A stretch of 64,000 bases of DNA from Bacteroidota bacterium (GTDB lineage: Bacteria > Bacteroidota > Bacteroidia > Bacteroidales > F082): assembly GCA_018830105.1 (NCBI GenBank), contig JAHJTC010000004.1:682001-746000 (forward strand). The letters are read 5' to 3'. This document shows positions 8,017 through 17,488 of this stretch, piece after piece. How positions within the stretch are numbered: position 1 is the stretch's first letter; each line of letters opens with the position of its first letter. Position numbers and translations under genes: made by a program. The notes under the pieces were generated by a model that saw only the letters and a list, made by a program, of their open reading frames with translations, searched no databases and was not told the DNA's origin.

Positions 8017-10494
8017 TCAGGCTTTCACCTCAAAAACCAGGGGATCTCTAACTTTTTCTTTCAATAAAGCTAAATCCAGCACATCAATCATATTTTCGAG
8101 AAAATGAAACTGAAGTCCTTTCACGTATTCTTCTTTGATATCGATAAAGTCCTTTTTATTCTCTTCAGAAAGAATAATTTCATTCACATTGGAACGTTTA
8201 GCAGCCAGTATCTTCTCCTTGATACCGCCAACAGGCAAAAGCTTTCCGCGCAGTGTTATTTCACCTGTCATGGCCAGCCTCGACTTCACCTTTCGTTGTG
8301 TAAATGCTGAGGTAAGTGCAGTTAGCATTGTTATACCCGCCGAAGGACCATCCTTTGGAGTAGCACCTTCAGGCACATGGATATGTACATTCCAATGTTC
8401 AAAAACATCGGGATTAATATTTAGCTGACTGGCATGTGCTTTCAGAAACTCAAAAGCGATAGTAGCAGATTCCTTCATCACATCACCCAAATTCCCGGTA
8501 AGTTTCAGCAGTCCTTTTCCTTTGCTGAGGCTAACCTCAATAAATAAAATCTCTCCGCCAACAGGAGTCCAGGCAAGGCCTGTTGCCACACCGGGCACAT
8601 CATGTTGCAGCACTTTTTCGCGCTGAAAACGCCCCACACCAAGCACCCGCTCCAGATCTTCTGCACTCACCTTATGGTTATAAGGCTCGTCCATGGCGAT
8701 GCTTCGGGTCTTATTTCGAATAATCCTGGCTATCTGACGCTCCAGAGTTCTTACTCCTGCTTCCCGGGTATAGCGTTCAATAATTTGCTCAATAATTTTT
8801 CTGGGGAAAACGATTTGTCTGGCTTTTAACCCATGATCCGTCATTTGCTTCGGAATCAGATGTCTTTTAGCAATCTCTATTTTCTCTTCAATAAGGTAAC
8901 CATTCAGATCGATGATCTCCATGCGATCGCGTAAAGCCGGATGAATACTACTTACAGTGTTGGCGGTAGCGATAAACATTACGCGCGACAAATCATAGTC
9001 CATCTCAAGGAAGTTGTCATAGAAGGCTCCATTCTGTTCAGGATCTAGCACTTCCAGCAAGGCAGCCTGTGGATCACCACTAATGGTATTCCCGCTCACT
9101 TTATCAATTTCGTCAAGCACATACACCGGATTGCTGGATTTAACCTTTCGCAAATTCTGAATTATTCTACCAGGCATGGCGCCGATATAGGTTTTTCGGT
9201 GACCTCTGAGTTCAGCTTCATCACGCAGACCGCCCAACGACATTCTGATGTATTTGCGGTTAAGTGCAGCAGCGATAGATTTTCCCAAAGAAGTTTTCCC
9301 GACGCCGGGAGGGCCTACCAAACATAAAATAGGAGATTTCATGTCCTGTTTTATTTTAAGGATGGCCAGGTATTCTATAATGCGATCCTTCACCTTGTCA
9401 AGGCCAAAGTGATCGTTATCAAGCACTTTTTGCGCGTGTTTTAAATCAAGGTTATCTGTTGTAAATTCTTCCCATGGCAAATCGACCAGGTATTCAAGAT
9501 AATTATGTTGAATCCCGTATTCTGCTGCCTGAGGGTTCATTCGCTGAAGTTTGGTTAGTTCTCTTTCAAAAACCGACTTCACCTGATCAGACCATTTTTT
9601 TGTTAACGCCTTTGATTTTAATTCTTTGATATCAAGCTCATTGGGAGTTCCGCCTAATTCTTCCTGTATCGTTTTCAACTGCTGATTCAAAAAGTAATCG
9701 CGTTGCTGTTTATCGAGGTCAGTCTTTACTTTGTTCTGTATCTGGTTTTTTAAATCAAGCAGTTGTAATTCCTTCGACAAGGCAGCAAGTACCGAATTGG
9801 CCCGTTCGACCAAATCTGAGACTTCCAGCAGTTTCTGTTTCTCGACCATGCTGATATTGAGATTACTGGAAACAAAATTCACCAGAAATGCCGGGCTTTC
9901 AATATTTTTTATAGCAAAGGAAGCCTCAGAAGGAATATGCGGCGACTTTTGGATAATCTGAAGCGACAAGTCTTTGAGTGATTGGATTAAGGCGTTGAAG
10001 TTTTTGCCTTTCGGAAGCAATGCATCTTTCTCAAAAGGAGCCACCTTAGCTCTAAAATAGGGATCGTGCTGGGTCATTTCCTTCAAACGAAAGCGTTTTT
10101 TACCTTGAATGATCACCGTTGTATTGCCATCAGGCATCTGCAATGTTTTCAGAATTTTGGCCACAGTTCCAACTGAGCTTAAATCCTCAAAAACAGGGTC
10201 TTCAATAGTTGGATCTTTCTGAGACACCACACCAATAACTCTTTCGTTTCGGTAAGCATCTTTCACTAAACGGATCGATTTATCGCGTCCGACGGTTATC
10301 GGGAAGACCACACCCGGAAACAAAACGGCATTTCTTAATGGAAGTATAGCAATTTCTTCGGGGATTTCTTCTGCATTCATCTGCTCTTCATCCTCAGGCG
10401 AGAGCAAAGGAATATACTCTGCATCAGTGTCGGCAAGATCCGAAAAATGAAAGTTATCGCTACTAAATAAGTTTCTCATAAATATATCAGACAT
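8017..10494 (-). CDS. lon: ATP-dependent protease Lon
   Basis: 825 residues with the full LonA layout. The N-terminal substrate domain (about 45-250, IAILPLRNAVLFPGVVFP) is followed by a coiled-coil region (about 250-310). The AAA+ domain has Walker A GPPGVGKTS and Walker B VYVLDEIDKV. The C-terminal protease domain has the Ser-Lys dyad: S718 in PKDGPSAGIT and K761 in GGIKEKILAAKRS, 43 residues apart as in E. coli Lon. It degrades misfolded and regulatory proteins in the cytoplasm. An alternative start at M6 (MRNLFSSDNF) is possible because the extension before the N-domain is low in conservation. It is flanked by 157 bp upstream without a recognisable heat-shock element. Confidence 0.97.
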   Translation of the reverse strand: MSDIFMRNLFSSDNFHFSDLADTDAEYIPLLSPEDEEQMNAEEIPEEIAILPLRNAVLFPGVVFPITVGRDKSIRLVKDAYRNERVIGVVSQKDPTIEDPVFEDLSSVGTVAKILKTLQMPDGNTTVIIQGKKRFRLKEMTQHDPYFRAKVAPFEKDALLPKGKNFNALIQSLKDLSLQIIQKSPHIPSEASFAIKNIESPAFLVNFVSSNLNISMVEKQKLLEVSDLVERANSVLAALSKELQLLDLKNQIQNKVKTDLDKQQRDYFLNQQLKTIQEELGGTPNELDIKELKSKALTKKWSDQVKSVFERELTKLQRMNPQAAEYGIQHNYLEYLVDLPWEEFTTDNLDLKHAQKVLDNDHFGLDKVKDRIIEYLAILKIKQDMKSPILCLVGPPGVGKTSLGKSIAAALNRKYIRMSLGGLRDEAELRGHRKTYIGAMPGRIIQNLRKVKSSNPVYVLDEIDKVSGNTISGDPQAALLEVLDPEQNGAFYDNFLEMDYDLSRVMFIATANTVSSIHPALRDRMEIIDLNGYLIEEKIEIAKRHLIPKQMTDHGLKARQIVFPRKIIEQIIERYTREAGVRTLERQIARIIRNKTRSIAMDEPYNHKVSAEDLERVLGVGRFQREKVLQHDVPGVATGLAWTPVGGEILFIEVSLSKGKGLLKLTGNLGDVMKESATIAFEFLKAHASQLNINPDVFEHWNVHIHVPEGATPKDGPSAGITMLTALTSAFTQRKVKSRLAMTGEITLRGKLLPVGGIKEKILAAKRSNVNEIILSEENKKDFIDIKEEYVKGLQFHFLENMIDVLDLALLKEKVRDPLVFEVKA

Positions 10495-10651
10495 TATGGC
10501 GCATTATGTCAATCTTTCAGCTGCCTATTAGATTTATAAAAATTAAAGCTTTGAAATTGCAGCTGTAACTAACTGATATTAAAGGCGCCAATGTTTATTA
10601 ACTTTAATACTAAAGTGAATAGGTCAATAAATGTGCCATGGTCAGGATTGT

Positions 10652-11839
10652 TTAGGCACGACGATTTTTGTGGGTCAGGCTGTGAATCTCTTTCAAGATG
10701 TTTTGCTCGGTCTCGTTAAATTCCAGATTCCTTCTTTTGAATACTGCCGTGGCAATATTCATGGCTTTTTTTAGGTCAAAATCCGTGAATCCATGTGTTC
10801 CACCCCAAGAGAACGAAGGCACGAAATTGCGCTGAAATCCTGCGCCATAGACATTTGCGTTTACACCAACAACAGTACCTGTATTAAACATGGTGTTAAT
10901 TCCAGATTTAGAATGGTCACCCATGATTAAACCGCAAAACTGCAGGCCTGTCAGCACAAAGGAGTCTTCGGCATAACTCCAGACTTTAACTTCTTCGTAT
11001 GTGTTTTTGAGATTTGAAGCATTTGTATCAGCCCCAAGGTTACACCACTCTCCTATTACCGATTGTCCGATGAAACCATCATGAGCTTTATTTGAATAGC
11101 CCAGAAAAACAGAATTATTCACTTCACCACCAACTTTGGAATACGGTCCGATAGTAGTAGCACCATAAATTTTGGCGTCCATCTTCAGCACCGAATGTTC
11201 ACAAAGCGCCAATGCTCCACGCACCTTGGTTCCTTCCATTATTTCAGCCTCCTTACCAATGTATATTGGGCCTGTAGAAGCATTCAAAATGGCAAACTCA
11301 ACAACGGCTCCTTCTTCTACAAAGATATTTTCAGGATTTACAACACGGTTGGTTTTGCTTAGTGGCTGTGATTTCCTTCCTTTGGTAATCATCTCAAAAT
11401 CTTCGCGCAAAACCCGATCGTTGTATTTAAATAAATCCCAGGTGTTCTCAATTTTCACGAAATCATTGTCAATGGAAATTGTTTCAATATCATCTCCGGC
11501 TTCGCCACCAAAAGTCTCCAACAATTCAGCAGTAAGCGCCATTGCAATTATTCCATCATCCTTGACAAGTGTTTGTCCCGGTTTCAGCTTAACAACAGCC
11601 TCTACCAATTTCTTATTTGGGCACACAGAACCGTTTATAAGTATATTTGATTCGGCCTTTACAACCGGATACTTTGTTGCCAGATAAGGTTCGGTAAGTG
11701 AAGATGTAGTTGTGCCGAGCATAAACTCCCATTTTTCACGTATGGTCAAAATCCCAATACGTAAATCTGCTACGGGTCTAGTAAAGGTTAGCGGGAGAAG
11801 GTTATTACGAAAAGCACTATCAAAAAGGATGTAATTCAT
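10652..11839 (-). CDS. Alternate GlmU: sugar-1-phosphate nucleotidyltransferase/N-acetyltransferase-like protein
   Basis: 395 residues. The N-terminus (MNYILFDSAFRNNLLPLTFTRPVADLRIG) differs from classical GlmU and matches the alternate bacterial GlmU type common in Bacteroidetes. The second half is a left-handed beta-helix of hexapeptide repeats (about 170-350: VEEGAVVEFAILNAS, GPIYIGKEAEI, YGATTIGPYSKVGG), as in acyltransferases. Predicted role: UDP-GlcNAc or related nucleotide-sugar synthesis in the cytoplasm. That role is inferred from the family, and the acetyltransferase activity is less certain. It has its own promoter (11868-11899). Confidence 0.8.
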   Translation of the reverse strand: MNYILFDSAFRNNLLPLTFTRPVADLRIGILTIREKWEFMLGTTTSSLTEPYLATKYPVVKAESNILINGSVCPNKKLVEAVVKLKPGQTLVKDDGIIAMALTAELLETFGGEAGDDIETISIDNDFVKIENTWDLFKYNDRVLREDFEMITKGRKSQPLSKTNRVVNPENIFVEEGAVVEFAILNASTGPIYIGKEAEIMEGTKVRGALALCEHSVLKMDAKIYGATTIGPYSKVGGEVNNSVFLGYSNKAHDGFIGQSVIGEWCNLGADTNASNLKNTYEEVKVWSYAEDSFVLTGLQFCGLIMGDHSKSGINTMFNTGTVVGVNANVYGAGFQRNFVPSFSWGGTHGFTDFDLKKAMNIATAVFKRRNLEFNETEQNILKEIHSLTHKNRRA

Positions 11840-11867
11840 ACTTGAAAATCATGTTAATGGTTACCTA

Positions 11868-11899
11868 CAAAAATAACAAAAAAATGAGATTTTGGGCAA
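11868..11899 (-). promoter_or_regulatory. Promoter of the alternate glmU gene
   Basis: Minus strand: -33 TTG (11897-11899), 21-bp spacer, -7 TATTTTTG (11868-11875). Both elements fit the Bacteroidetes consensus. The ATG is 28 bp downstream. Confidence 0.65.
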
Positions 11900-11976
11900 C
11901 TGCTGCTAAAAAAATTCTCAACAACAAAAAAAGCCCTCACCTTTGCAGATAAGAGCTTTATTTATAACTATTAAGC

Positions 11977-12243
11977 TTACTTAGCTTGCTGATCGTAACG
12001 GGATTTGTACCTGTTTTTAAACTTATCAACACGACCTGCGGAGTCAACAAGTTTCATCTTACCGGTATAAAAAGGATGAGAAGTATGGGAAATCTCAAGT
12101 TTTACAAGCGGATATTCATTACCGTCTTCCCAAACAATATTTTCTTTGGTGTTTATCGTCGAACGTGATATGAAACTATAATCATTCGACATATCTTTAA
12201 ATACAACTAATCTATAGTTCTTTGGGTGAATGTCTTTTTTCAT
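11977..12243 (-). CDS. rpmE2: 50S ribosomal protein L31 type B
   Basis: 88 residues starting [19 protein letters not shown], with TSHPFYTGK, the L31 signature. It contains no cysteine, so it is the zinc-free (C-minus) type B form. Elsewhere that form replaces the zinc-ribbon paralogue under zinc limitation, but many Bacteroidetes encode only type B. Whether a zinc form exists here cannot be told from the window. It has its own consensus promoter. Confidence 0.96.
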   Translation of the reverse strand: MKKDIHPKNYRLVVFKDMSNDYSFISRSTINTKENIVWEDGNEYPLVKLEISHTSHPFYTGKMKLVDSAGRVDKFKNRYKSRYDQQAK

Positions 12244-12272
12244 CGCTACTTTTGGCTTTTATTTAAGGGCTG

Positions 12273-12304
12273 CAAAATTACTATCTTTCATTCAAATATC
12301 CCAA
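12273..12304 (-). promoter_or_regulatory. Promoter of rpmE2
   Basis: Minus strand: TTG (12302-12304), 21-bp spacer, TAATTTTG (12273-12280), 29 bp before the ATG. Fits TTG-N19-21-TAnnTTTG. Confidence 0.65.
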
Positions 12305-12365
12305 TCATTTTTATGTTTTTTTTAAATAATTGCAATATTTTGTGATTATCCTAATGAAAGTGCTG

Positions 12366-13415
12366 TTATAAACTCAGCAGAAACGCTGTTGTATCCACTC
12401 CGTCAGCATAATCCATAATGGCAGGCATCTGCGCTTTGCCAAACTCATACGAGCCAGGCCACCACGATTTTTGAGAAACAATGCACTGTATTTTTTCCTT
12501 GTTATCTTCTAGAATATGCTGAAGTGTTTCGGCATCAGAATAATGCTGGTAGTTGAGCACAGCAACAGGCGAACTAAATGCTGCTTCCTGTTTAAGCAAT
12601 ACAAAACCATTGTCGAAATGAGGCTCCCGATTCACGAGCCAAATGGCCTTATTGTATTCATAATTATTAAAATACTTACTGTGATTTGCCCATGTTTTGA
12701 ATGCCTCAAAGGCTTCGAACATCGGATTAAAATCATAACCTACCGGCACAAATAAGGAAGAAACATTGCGACATCCCAAGCCAAAAAACGAAAAAATATC
12801 CAACCCAAGTTTTTCCAGTTCTGCTTTTGATTCGTTTCCGTTCAGGATCGCTACTCCATTTCTATTTCCCCTGATCTGATGGGGATACTTGCCAAAATAA
12901 TAATCAAAATACCTCGCTGTATTATTGCTTCCGGTGGCAATCACCGCATCAAAATCTTTTATTGTGCTGTCGGTGAACTGCGCTAGCTCACGAAATGCGG
13001 GCTCAACAGCAGATAATACCTCAGCCAATGCAGGCAGCAAAAAAGGATCTTCATGAGAGAGCTTTCCCAAAAACCGATGGCCACAAATCAAGACCGTAAA
13101 AAAGTCGTGAAAACCCACCAGCGGAATATTTCCTGCCATGATCACAGCTATTTTTTTTGATTCTTGATTACCCTCCAGCTTGTAGGTTTTATTAAAAGCT
13201 CGGAGTTGTTTGCTTTCAAGCATATCCGATATGTTCGACACCATCAATTCTATGCTTTCTGCCGTAAACCAGGCGTTTTTTGACATGGCTGATCTTTTGG
13301 CATTGTCAAAAGAAATAAGTGCATCTTTTTCAGCTACGGTAACATCTTCTATTTCGTTTTTTAATAAGCGTCCCAGGCGCTCAAATGCATCCAATCTTTG
13401 TTCTGCGGTTGTCAT
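12366..13415 (-). CDS. LuxC-like acyl-CoA reductase
   Basis: 349 residues. An aldehyde-dehydrogenase-type fold: VIMAGNIPLVGFHD (about 91-104) resembles the nucleotide-binding start of LuxC proteins. GLGCRNVSSLFVP places the predicted nucleophile at C215. GNRNGVAIL and SQKSWWPGS also fit. Family reaction: NADPH-dependent reduction of fatty acyl-CoA to aldehyde. There are no luxD/luxE or luciferase genes here, so light production is not implied. The gene is divergent from serC with 135 bp between starts. Substrate unknown. Confidence 0.8.
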   Translation of the reverse strand: MTTAEQRLDAFERLGRLLKNEIEDVTVAEKDALISFDNAKRSAMSKNAWFTAESIELMVSNISDMLESKQLRAFNKTYKLEGNQESKKIAVIMAGNIPLVGFHDFFTVLICGHRFLGKLSHEDPFLLPALAEVLSAVEPAFRELAQFTDSTIKDFDAVIATGSNNTARYFDYYFGKYPHQIRGNRNGVAILNGNESKAELEKLGLDIFSFFGLGCRNVSSLFVPVGYDFNPMFEAFEAFKTWANHSKYFNNYEYNKAIWLVNREPHFDNGFVLLKQEAAFSSPVAVLNYQHYSDAETLQHILEDNKEKIQCIVSQKSWWPGSYEFGKAQMPAIMDYADGVDTTAFLLSL

Positions 13416-13492
13416 TTAAATGTCAGTTTTAAAACGTTTGCGAAAATACAGAAATATTACGGTTAATTTTTTCACAATACAGTCAAATATCC

Positions 13493-13500
13493 TATCTTTG
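13493..13500 (+). promoter_or_regulatory. Promoter -7 element for serC
   Basis: TATCTTTG matches TAnnTTTG, 50 bp before the serC ATG. No clear TTG at -33. Confidence 0.5.
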
Positions 13501-13550
13501 CTCCCGTATGACGTAAAAACGCTGAACAAACACCTTATAAATTTCTAAAC

Positions 13551-14621
13551 ATGAAAAAACATAATTTTTACGCAGGTCCATCAATCCTGCCACAGTACAC
13601 CATCGAAAACACAGCAAAAGCCATGCACGATTTCGCAGGCATGGGGCTTTCGTTAATGGAAATTTCCCATCGCAGCAAGCAATTTATTGCTGTAGTGGAG
13701 GAAGCCCAAGCGCTTTTCAGAGAACTGCTTAACATTCCCGAAGGATATTCTATTCTTTTTCTTGGAGGAGGTGCCAGTACGCAGTTTTGTATGATTCCTT
13801 ACAACTTGCTAAACAAAAAAGCAGCCTACCTGAACACGGGCGAATGGTCAAAAAAGGCCATCAAAGAAGCAAAGTTTTTTGGAGAAGTTGATGTTGTTGC
13901 CAGTTCTGATGATCAAAATTTCAACTATATTCCTAAAGACTTTAAAATTCCGGCCGATGCGGACTATTTCCACATCACCACCAACAACACCATTTTTGGA
14001 ACAGAAATCTTAGAGGATATTGATTCACCTGTGCCATTGGTGGCAGATATGTCTTCAGATATTTTCAGCCGCCCTGTTGATGTTTCAAAGTATGCTATTA
14101 TATATGGTGGCGCACAAAAAAACCTGGCACCTGCTGGTGTTACTTTTGTGATTATCAGAAACGACATCCTGGGTAAAGTTGACCGCCCGATTCCTACCAT
14201 GCTGAATTATAAAACGCATATCGATAAGGATTCTATGTTCAATACACCTCCTGTTGTGCCTATTTATGCTGCTTTGCAAACCTTACAGTGGCTGAAGAGC
14301 AAAGGCGGATTAACAGAAATGGAAAAGATAAATAAAGAAAAAGCACAAATGCTTTACGATGAAATTGATCGTAACAAAATGTTCAAACCCACTATTCTTA
14401 ATCCCGCTGATCGCTCACGCATGAACGTGTGTTTTGTAATGAATGAAGGATTTGAAGAAAAGGAAAAAGCATTTAATGATTTTGCTACTGAGCGCGGCTC
14501 GGTTGGCATTAAGGGGCACCGCAGCGTAGGTGGTTTCAGGGCTTCGTTGTATAATGCCATGCCTGTTGACAGTGTTAAGGCGCTTGTTCAGGTGATGCAA
14601 GATTTCGAGAAACAGGCCTAG
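13551..14621 (+). CDS. serC: Phosphoserine aminotransferase
   Basis: 356 residues, the usual SerC length. The N-terminus [15 protein letters not shown] and [10 protein letters not shown] are class V aminotransferase SerC signatures. The PLP Lys is K190 in [23 protein letters not shown] near the C-terminus binds the substrate phosphate region. It converts 3-phosphohydroxypyruvate plus glutamate to phosphoserine, and also works in pyridoxal phosphate synthesis. Next downstream is the phosphoglycerate dehydrogenase gene, so the two steps are coded together, though a terminator and a new promoter separate them. Confidence 0.97.
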   Translation: MKKHNFYAGPSILPQYTIENTAKAMHDFAGMGLSLMEISHRSKQFIAVVEEAQALFRELLNIPEGYSILFLGGGASTQFCMIPYNLLNKKAAYLNTGEWSKKAIKEAKFFGEVDVVASSDDQNFNYIPKDFKIPADADYFHITTNNTIFGTEILEDIDSPVPLVADMSSDIFSRPVDVSKYAIIYGGAQKNLAPAGVTFVIIRNDILGKVDRPIPTMLNYKTHIDKDSMFNTPPVVPIYAALQTLQWLKSKGGLTEMEKINKEKAQMLYDEIDRNKMFKPTILNPADRSRMNVCFVMNEGFEEKEKAFNDFATERGSVGIKGHRSVGGFRASLYNAMPVDSVKALVQVMQDFEKQA

Positions 14622-14637
14622 ACCGAATAAAATAGTT

Positions 14638-14675
14638 GCTTTGGCTACTTTATCCTTATAGTAGCCAAAGCATTT
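14638..14675 (+). terminator. Intrinsic terminator after serC
   Basis: Perfect 12-bp stem GCTTTGGCTACT (14638-14649) and AGTAGCCAAAGC (14660-14671), loop of 10 nt, followed by ATTTTAATT, an imperfect T-tract. Confidence 0.75.
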
Positions 14676-14719
14676 TAATTACATGATTTTTACAAGTAGC
14701 TTCAAATTTTACAATTGCA

Positions 14720-14727
14720 TATTTTTG
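14720..14727 (+). promoter_or_regulatory. Promoter -7 element for serA
   Basis: TATTTTTG, a full TAnnTTTG match, 40 bp before the serA ATG and after the serC terminator. Confidence 0.55.
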
Positions 14728-14767
14728 GGTTACTTTTTTAGGTTTAATATCAAAAAAACTTACTGTT

Positions 14768-15685
14768 ATGACAAAAGTATTGATTGCTACAGAGAAACCT
14801 TTTGCAAAGGTAGCTGCAGAACAGATAAAAGGCATTATTACCTCAGCTGGCTACAGCTGTGTTTTTCTGGAAAAATACACCGATCATCAGGATTTTGTGC
14901 AGGCAGCTAAAGATGCTGATGCAATTATTATCAGAAGCGACAAAGCCAACCAAGCGGTAATCGAAAATGCTGAGAAACTAAAAATCATTGTCAGGGCCGG
15001 AGCTGGTTACGACAATGTAGATTTGCAGGCAGCAACTGCTAAAGGTGTTGTTGTAATGAACACACCCGGTCAAAACAGCAATGCGGTTGCAGAACTAGCC
15101 TTGGGCATGATGGTATATCAGGCCAGAAATCATTTCAATGGGAGTTCGGGCACTGAGCTGAAAGAAAAAACACTGGGCATTCATGCCTATGGAAATGTAG
15201 GAAAGAACGTAGCACGTATCGCCAAAGGATTTGGCATGAAAGTGATTGCCTTTGACCCGTTTGTTGCTGATGCTGACATCAAAAAAGATGGCGTTGAGGT
15301 TGTGAAGACAGTGGAAGAACTCTATAGCCAAAGCAATTATGTTTCGCTGCATATTCCGGCCAATGAAAAAACCAAAAACTCCATCAACTATGAGTTGCTG
15401 TCGAAAATGCCGGCCAATGCCATGCTGGTAAATACCGCACGCAAGGAAGTAATTGACGAAGCGGGCTTAAAACAACTCTTAAGTGAAAGAAGTGACTTCA
15501 GGTATGTATCCGATATCGCTCCCTCTAATACAGGCGAACTGGAAGCGTTTTCGTCACAACTTTTCTTTACACCAAAAAAGATGGGAGCTCAAACCTCCGA
15601 AGCCAATATCAACGCAGGCATTGCTGCCGCTGAACAAATAATTGGTTTTATCGAGAAAGGTGATATCACGTTTAAAGTTAACTAA
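14768..15685 (+). CDS. serA: D-3-phosphoglycerate dehydrogenase, short Bacteroidetes type
   Basis: 305 residues, a D-2-hydroxyacid dehydrogenase without the C-terminal ACT domain of E. coli SerA. It should oxidise 3-phosphoglycerate to phosphohydroxypyruvate, feeding SerC. The substrate loop VRAGAGYDNVD (76-86) is present. The NAD-binding turn reads AYGNVG (140-145), with Ala in place of the first Gly of GxGxxG. The conserved Arg is R225 in NTARKEV. At the site where the family normally has the catalytic His (TPHxGA), this protein has TPKKMGAQ (268-275), so Lys replaces His. No feedback ACT domain suggests regulation differs from E. coli. Assignment rests on the sequence and on serC next door. 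Confidence 0.9.
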   Translation: MTKVLIATEKPFAKVAAEQIKGIITSAGYSCVFLEKYTDHQDFVQAAKDADAIIIRSDKANQAVIENAEKLKIIVRAGAGYDNVDLQAATAKGVVVMNTPGQNSNAVAELALGMMVYQARNHFNGSSGTELKEKTLGIHAYGNVGKNVARIAKGFGMKVIAFDPFVADADIKKDGVEVVKTVEELYSQSNYVSLHIPANEKTKNSINYELLSKMPANAMLVNTARKEVIDEAGLKQLLSERSDFRYVSDIAPSNTGELEAFSSQLFFTPKKMGAQTSEANINAGIAAAEQIIGFIEKGDITFKVN

Positions 15686-15698
15686 TAAAACAGCTGTT

Positions 15699-15739
15699 GT
15701 TGCCAATTAAGGGATTTTACTTTTCCCTTTTTTGGTAAC
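15699..15739 (+). terminator. Hairpin between serA and the four-helix-bundle gene, possible terminator
   Basis: Outer arms GTTGCCAA (15699-15706) and TTGGTAAC (15732-15739) enclose AAGGGA (15709-15714) and TCCCTT (15724-15729) followed by T-rich bases. This could attenuate rather than fully end transcription. The base pairing is seen. The function is inferred. Confidence 0.45.
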
Positions 15740-15765
15740 AAACTGAGTACCAAGAACACTTCATC

Positions 15766-16209
15766 ATGAATTACCAAAACCAAAAGACTCCAACATTCTT
15801 TCGATTTGAAGACCTACGCATCTACCACAAAGCATTAGATTATGCCTTGTGGGTTAAAGAAGCGCTGGGAGATTATGCGCACATGGACGAATCAGGCCTG
15901 GCAAAAGGTTTTAATAAAGCCGCTCAGCAAATCGCACTCAATATCGCTGAAGGATCAGCGCGAAACAAAGTACAGTTTATTTCGCATTTAAAAATCGCAA
16001 AAACGGCTATCAGATCTTGCCTGGTCTATGCCACATTGGTGCATCGCGAAAAAGTTATCGATGATTTCGCAGAGGACGAATCCCGCAATCAACTTATGGA
16101 AATGACAAAAATGTTAGGCGCATTAATCACTTCTCTGCAAAAAAATAACAATCATGATGAAACCGAGGATGAATACTATCCTTCAAAAAACTATCCTTCA
16201 AATTATTAA
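15766..16209 (+). CDS. Four-helix-bundle protein (S23/IVP family)
   Basis: 147 residues. FRFEDLRIYHKALDYA and IALNIAEGSARN match the family first described as proteins encoded in 23S rRNA intervening sequences and found as solitary genes in many Bacteroidetes. All-helical, cytoplasmic, no catalytic motif. Function unknown. No rRNA gene is nearby, so it is a chromosomal solo copy. The C-terminus carries a short duplicated tail, YPSKNYPSNY. It sits between serA and the DUF1015 gene, an insertion into what I believe is a conserved serC-serA-DUF1015 group. Confidence 0.8.
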   Translation: MNYQNQKTPTFFRFEDLRIYHKALDYALWVKEALGDYAHMDESGLAKGFNKAAQQIALNIAEGSARNKVQFISHLKIAKTAIRSCLVYATLVHREKVIDDFAEDESRNQLMEMTKMLGALITSLQKNNNHDETEDEYYPSKNYPSNY

Positions 16210-16226
16210 CATTTAATTTTCTATCT

Positions 16227-17477
16227 ATGGCAATACTAAAAGCTTTTAAAGGCTGGCGTCCGCCGGTTGAAATTGTAAAAGCCGTGGCATCGCGCCCTTA
16301 TGATGTACTCAATTCGGCAGAAGCTCGTAAAGAAGCCGAGAATAACCCGCAGAGCTTGCTGCATATTATAAAACCCGAAATTGATCTGGAGGAAAACATC
16401 GATCTCTACAGCGAAGCGGTTTATCAGAAAGCAGCCGAAAAACTGGCAGATTTTCAAAAAAAGGGATGGCTAGTGCAGGATGAAGGTGCATATTTGTATA
16501 TTTATGCACAAACCATGAATGGCAAAACACAGTATGGTCTTGTTGGATGTGCCAGTGTTGAAGACTATATGAACAATGTCATCAAAAAACACGAGCTCAC
16601 CCGCCCTGATAAAGAAGAAGACCGCATGAAACATGTGCGTGTTACCAATGCCAATATGGAGCCTGTTTTCTTCTCCTATCCGGCTAAAAAAGAAATTGAC
16701 GACATCATCGCCGATTACGTAAAGCACAACAAAGCTGTTTACGATTTTACTGCTGATGATGGCTTTGGTCATCATTTCTGGGTGATCAGTGAGAAAGCAA
16801 TTATTGATAGGCTCATCAGTCTTTTTGCCGAATTACCAGCCACCTATGTTGCAGACGGACACCACCGTACAGCTGCAGCTGCGCTTGTTGGTAATGAAAA
16901 GAAGAACAACAATCCGAATCATGACGGAAGCGAAGAATATAACTATTTCCTTGCTGTACATTTTCCTGATAATCAACTCACCATTATCGATTATAATCGT
17001 GTGATAAAAGATTTAAATGGCATGAGTAAGGAAGTATTCCTTCAAAAACTGGAGAAGAGTTTTATCGTTGAAAAGAAGGGAAATGACATTTATAAACCGA
17101 CGTGTCTGCACAATTTCTCCATGTATCTGGATGGTGCGTGGTATGCATTGCAAGCCCGCGATCATGTGTACAATGACAATGATCCAATCGGCGTGCTGGA
17201 CGTAACCATTCTCACCAGCGAAGTACTTGATCCGCTGTTGGATATCAAAGACCTTCGTCGTTCCAAGCGCATTGATTTTGTTGGAGGTATCAGGGGACTT
17301 CAGGAACTCAGCAAACGGGTTGACAGCGGAGACATGGAAGTGGCTTTTGCACTATATCCTGTGAGCATGAAGCAATTGATTGATATTGCTGATTCAGGAA
17401 ATATTATGCCGCCGAAAACAACCTGGTTTGAACCGAAACTCCGATCGGGATTGGTGGTTCACGAACTTACGGATTAA
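16227..17477 (+). CDS. DUF1015 family protein
   Basis: 416 residues. FKGWRPPVEIVKAVASRPYDV near the start and YVADGHHRTAAA (about 207-218) are the recognisable blocks of this family. The HHR motif suggests a conserved active or binding site. Function is not established to my knowledge. It lies 17 bp after the four-helix-bundle gene and close to serC/serA, which suggests a role linked to serine or phosphoserine metabolism (inference from position only). No signal peptide or membrane segment, so cytoplasmic. Confidence 0.85.
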   Translation: MAILKAFKGWRPPVEIVKAVASRPYDVLNSAEARKEAENNPQSLLHIIKPEIDLEENIDLYSEAVYQKAAEKLADFQKKGWLVQDEGAYLYIYAQTMNGKTQYGLVGCASVEDYMNNVIKKHELTRPDKEEDRMKHVRVTNANMEPVFFSYPAKKEIDDIIADYVKHNKAVYDFTADDGFGHHFWVISEKAIIDRLISLFAELPATYVADGHHRTAAAALVGNEKKNNNPNHDGSEEYNYFLAVHFPDNQLTIIDYNRVIKDLNGMSKEVFLQKLEKSFIVEKKGNDIYKPTCLHNFSMYLDGAWYALQARDHVYNDNDPIGVLDVTILTSEVLDPLLDIKDLRRSKRIDFVGGIRGLQELSKRVDSGDMEVAFALYPVSMKQLIDIADSGNIMPPKTTWFEPKLRSGLVVHELTD

Positions 17478-17488
17478 ACTCAGCAGTT

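Noticed and set aside
12366..13415. LuxC-like reductase as part of a bioluminescence operon
   Set aside because: No luciferase, luxD or luxE gene is nearby.
15766..16209. Four-helix-bundle gene as a 23S rRNA intervening sequence
   Set aside because: There is no rRNA gene in the window.
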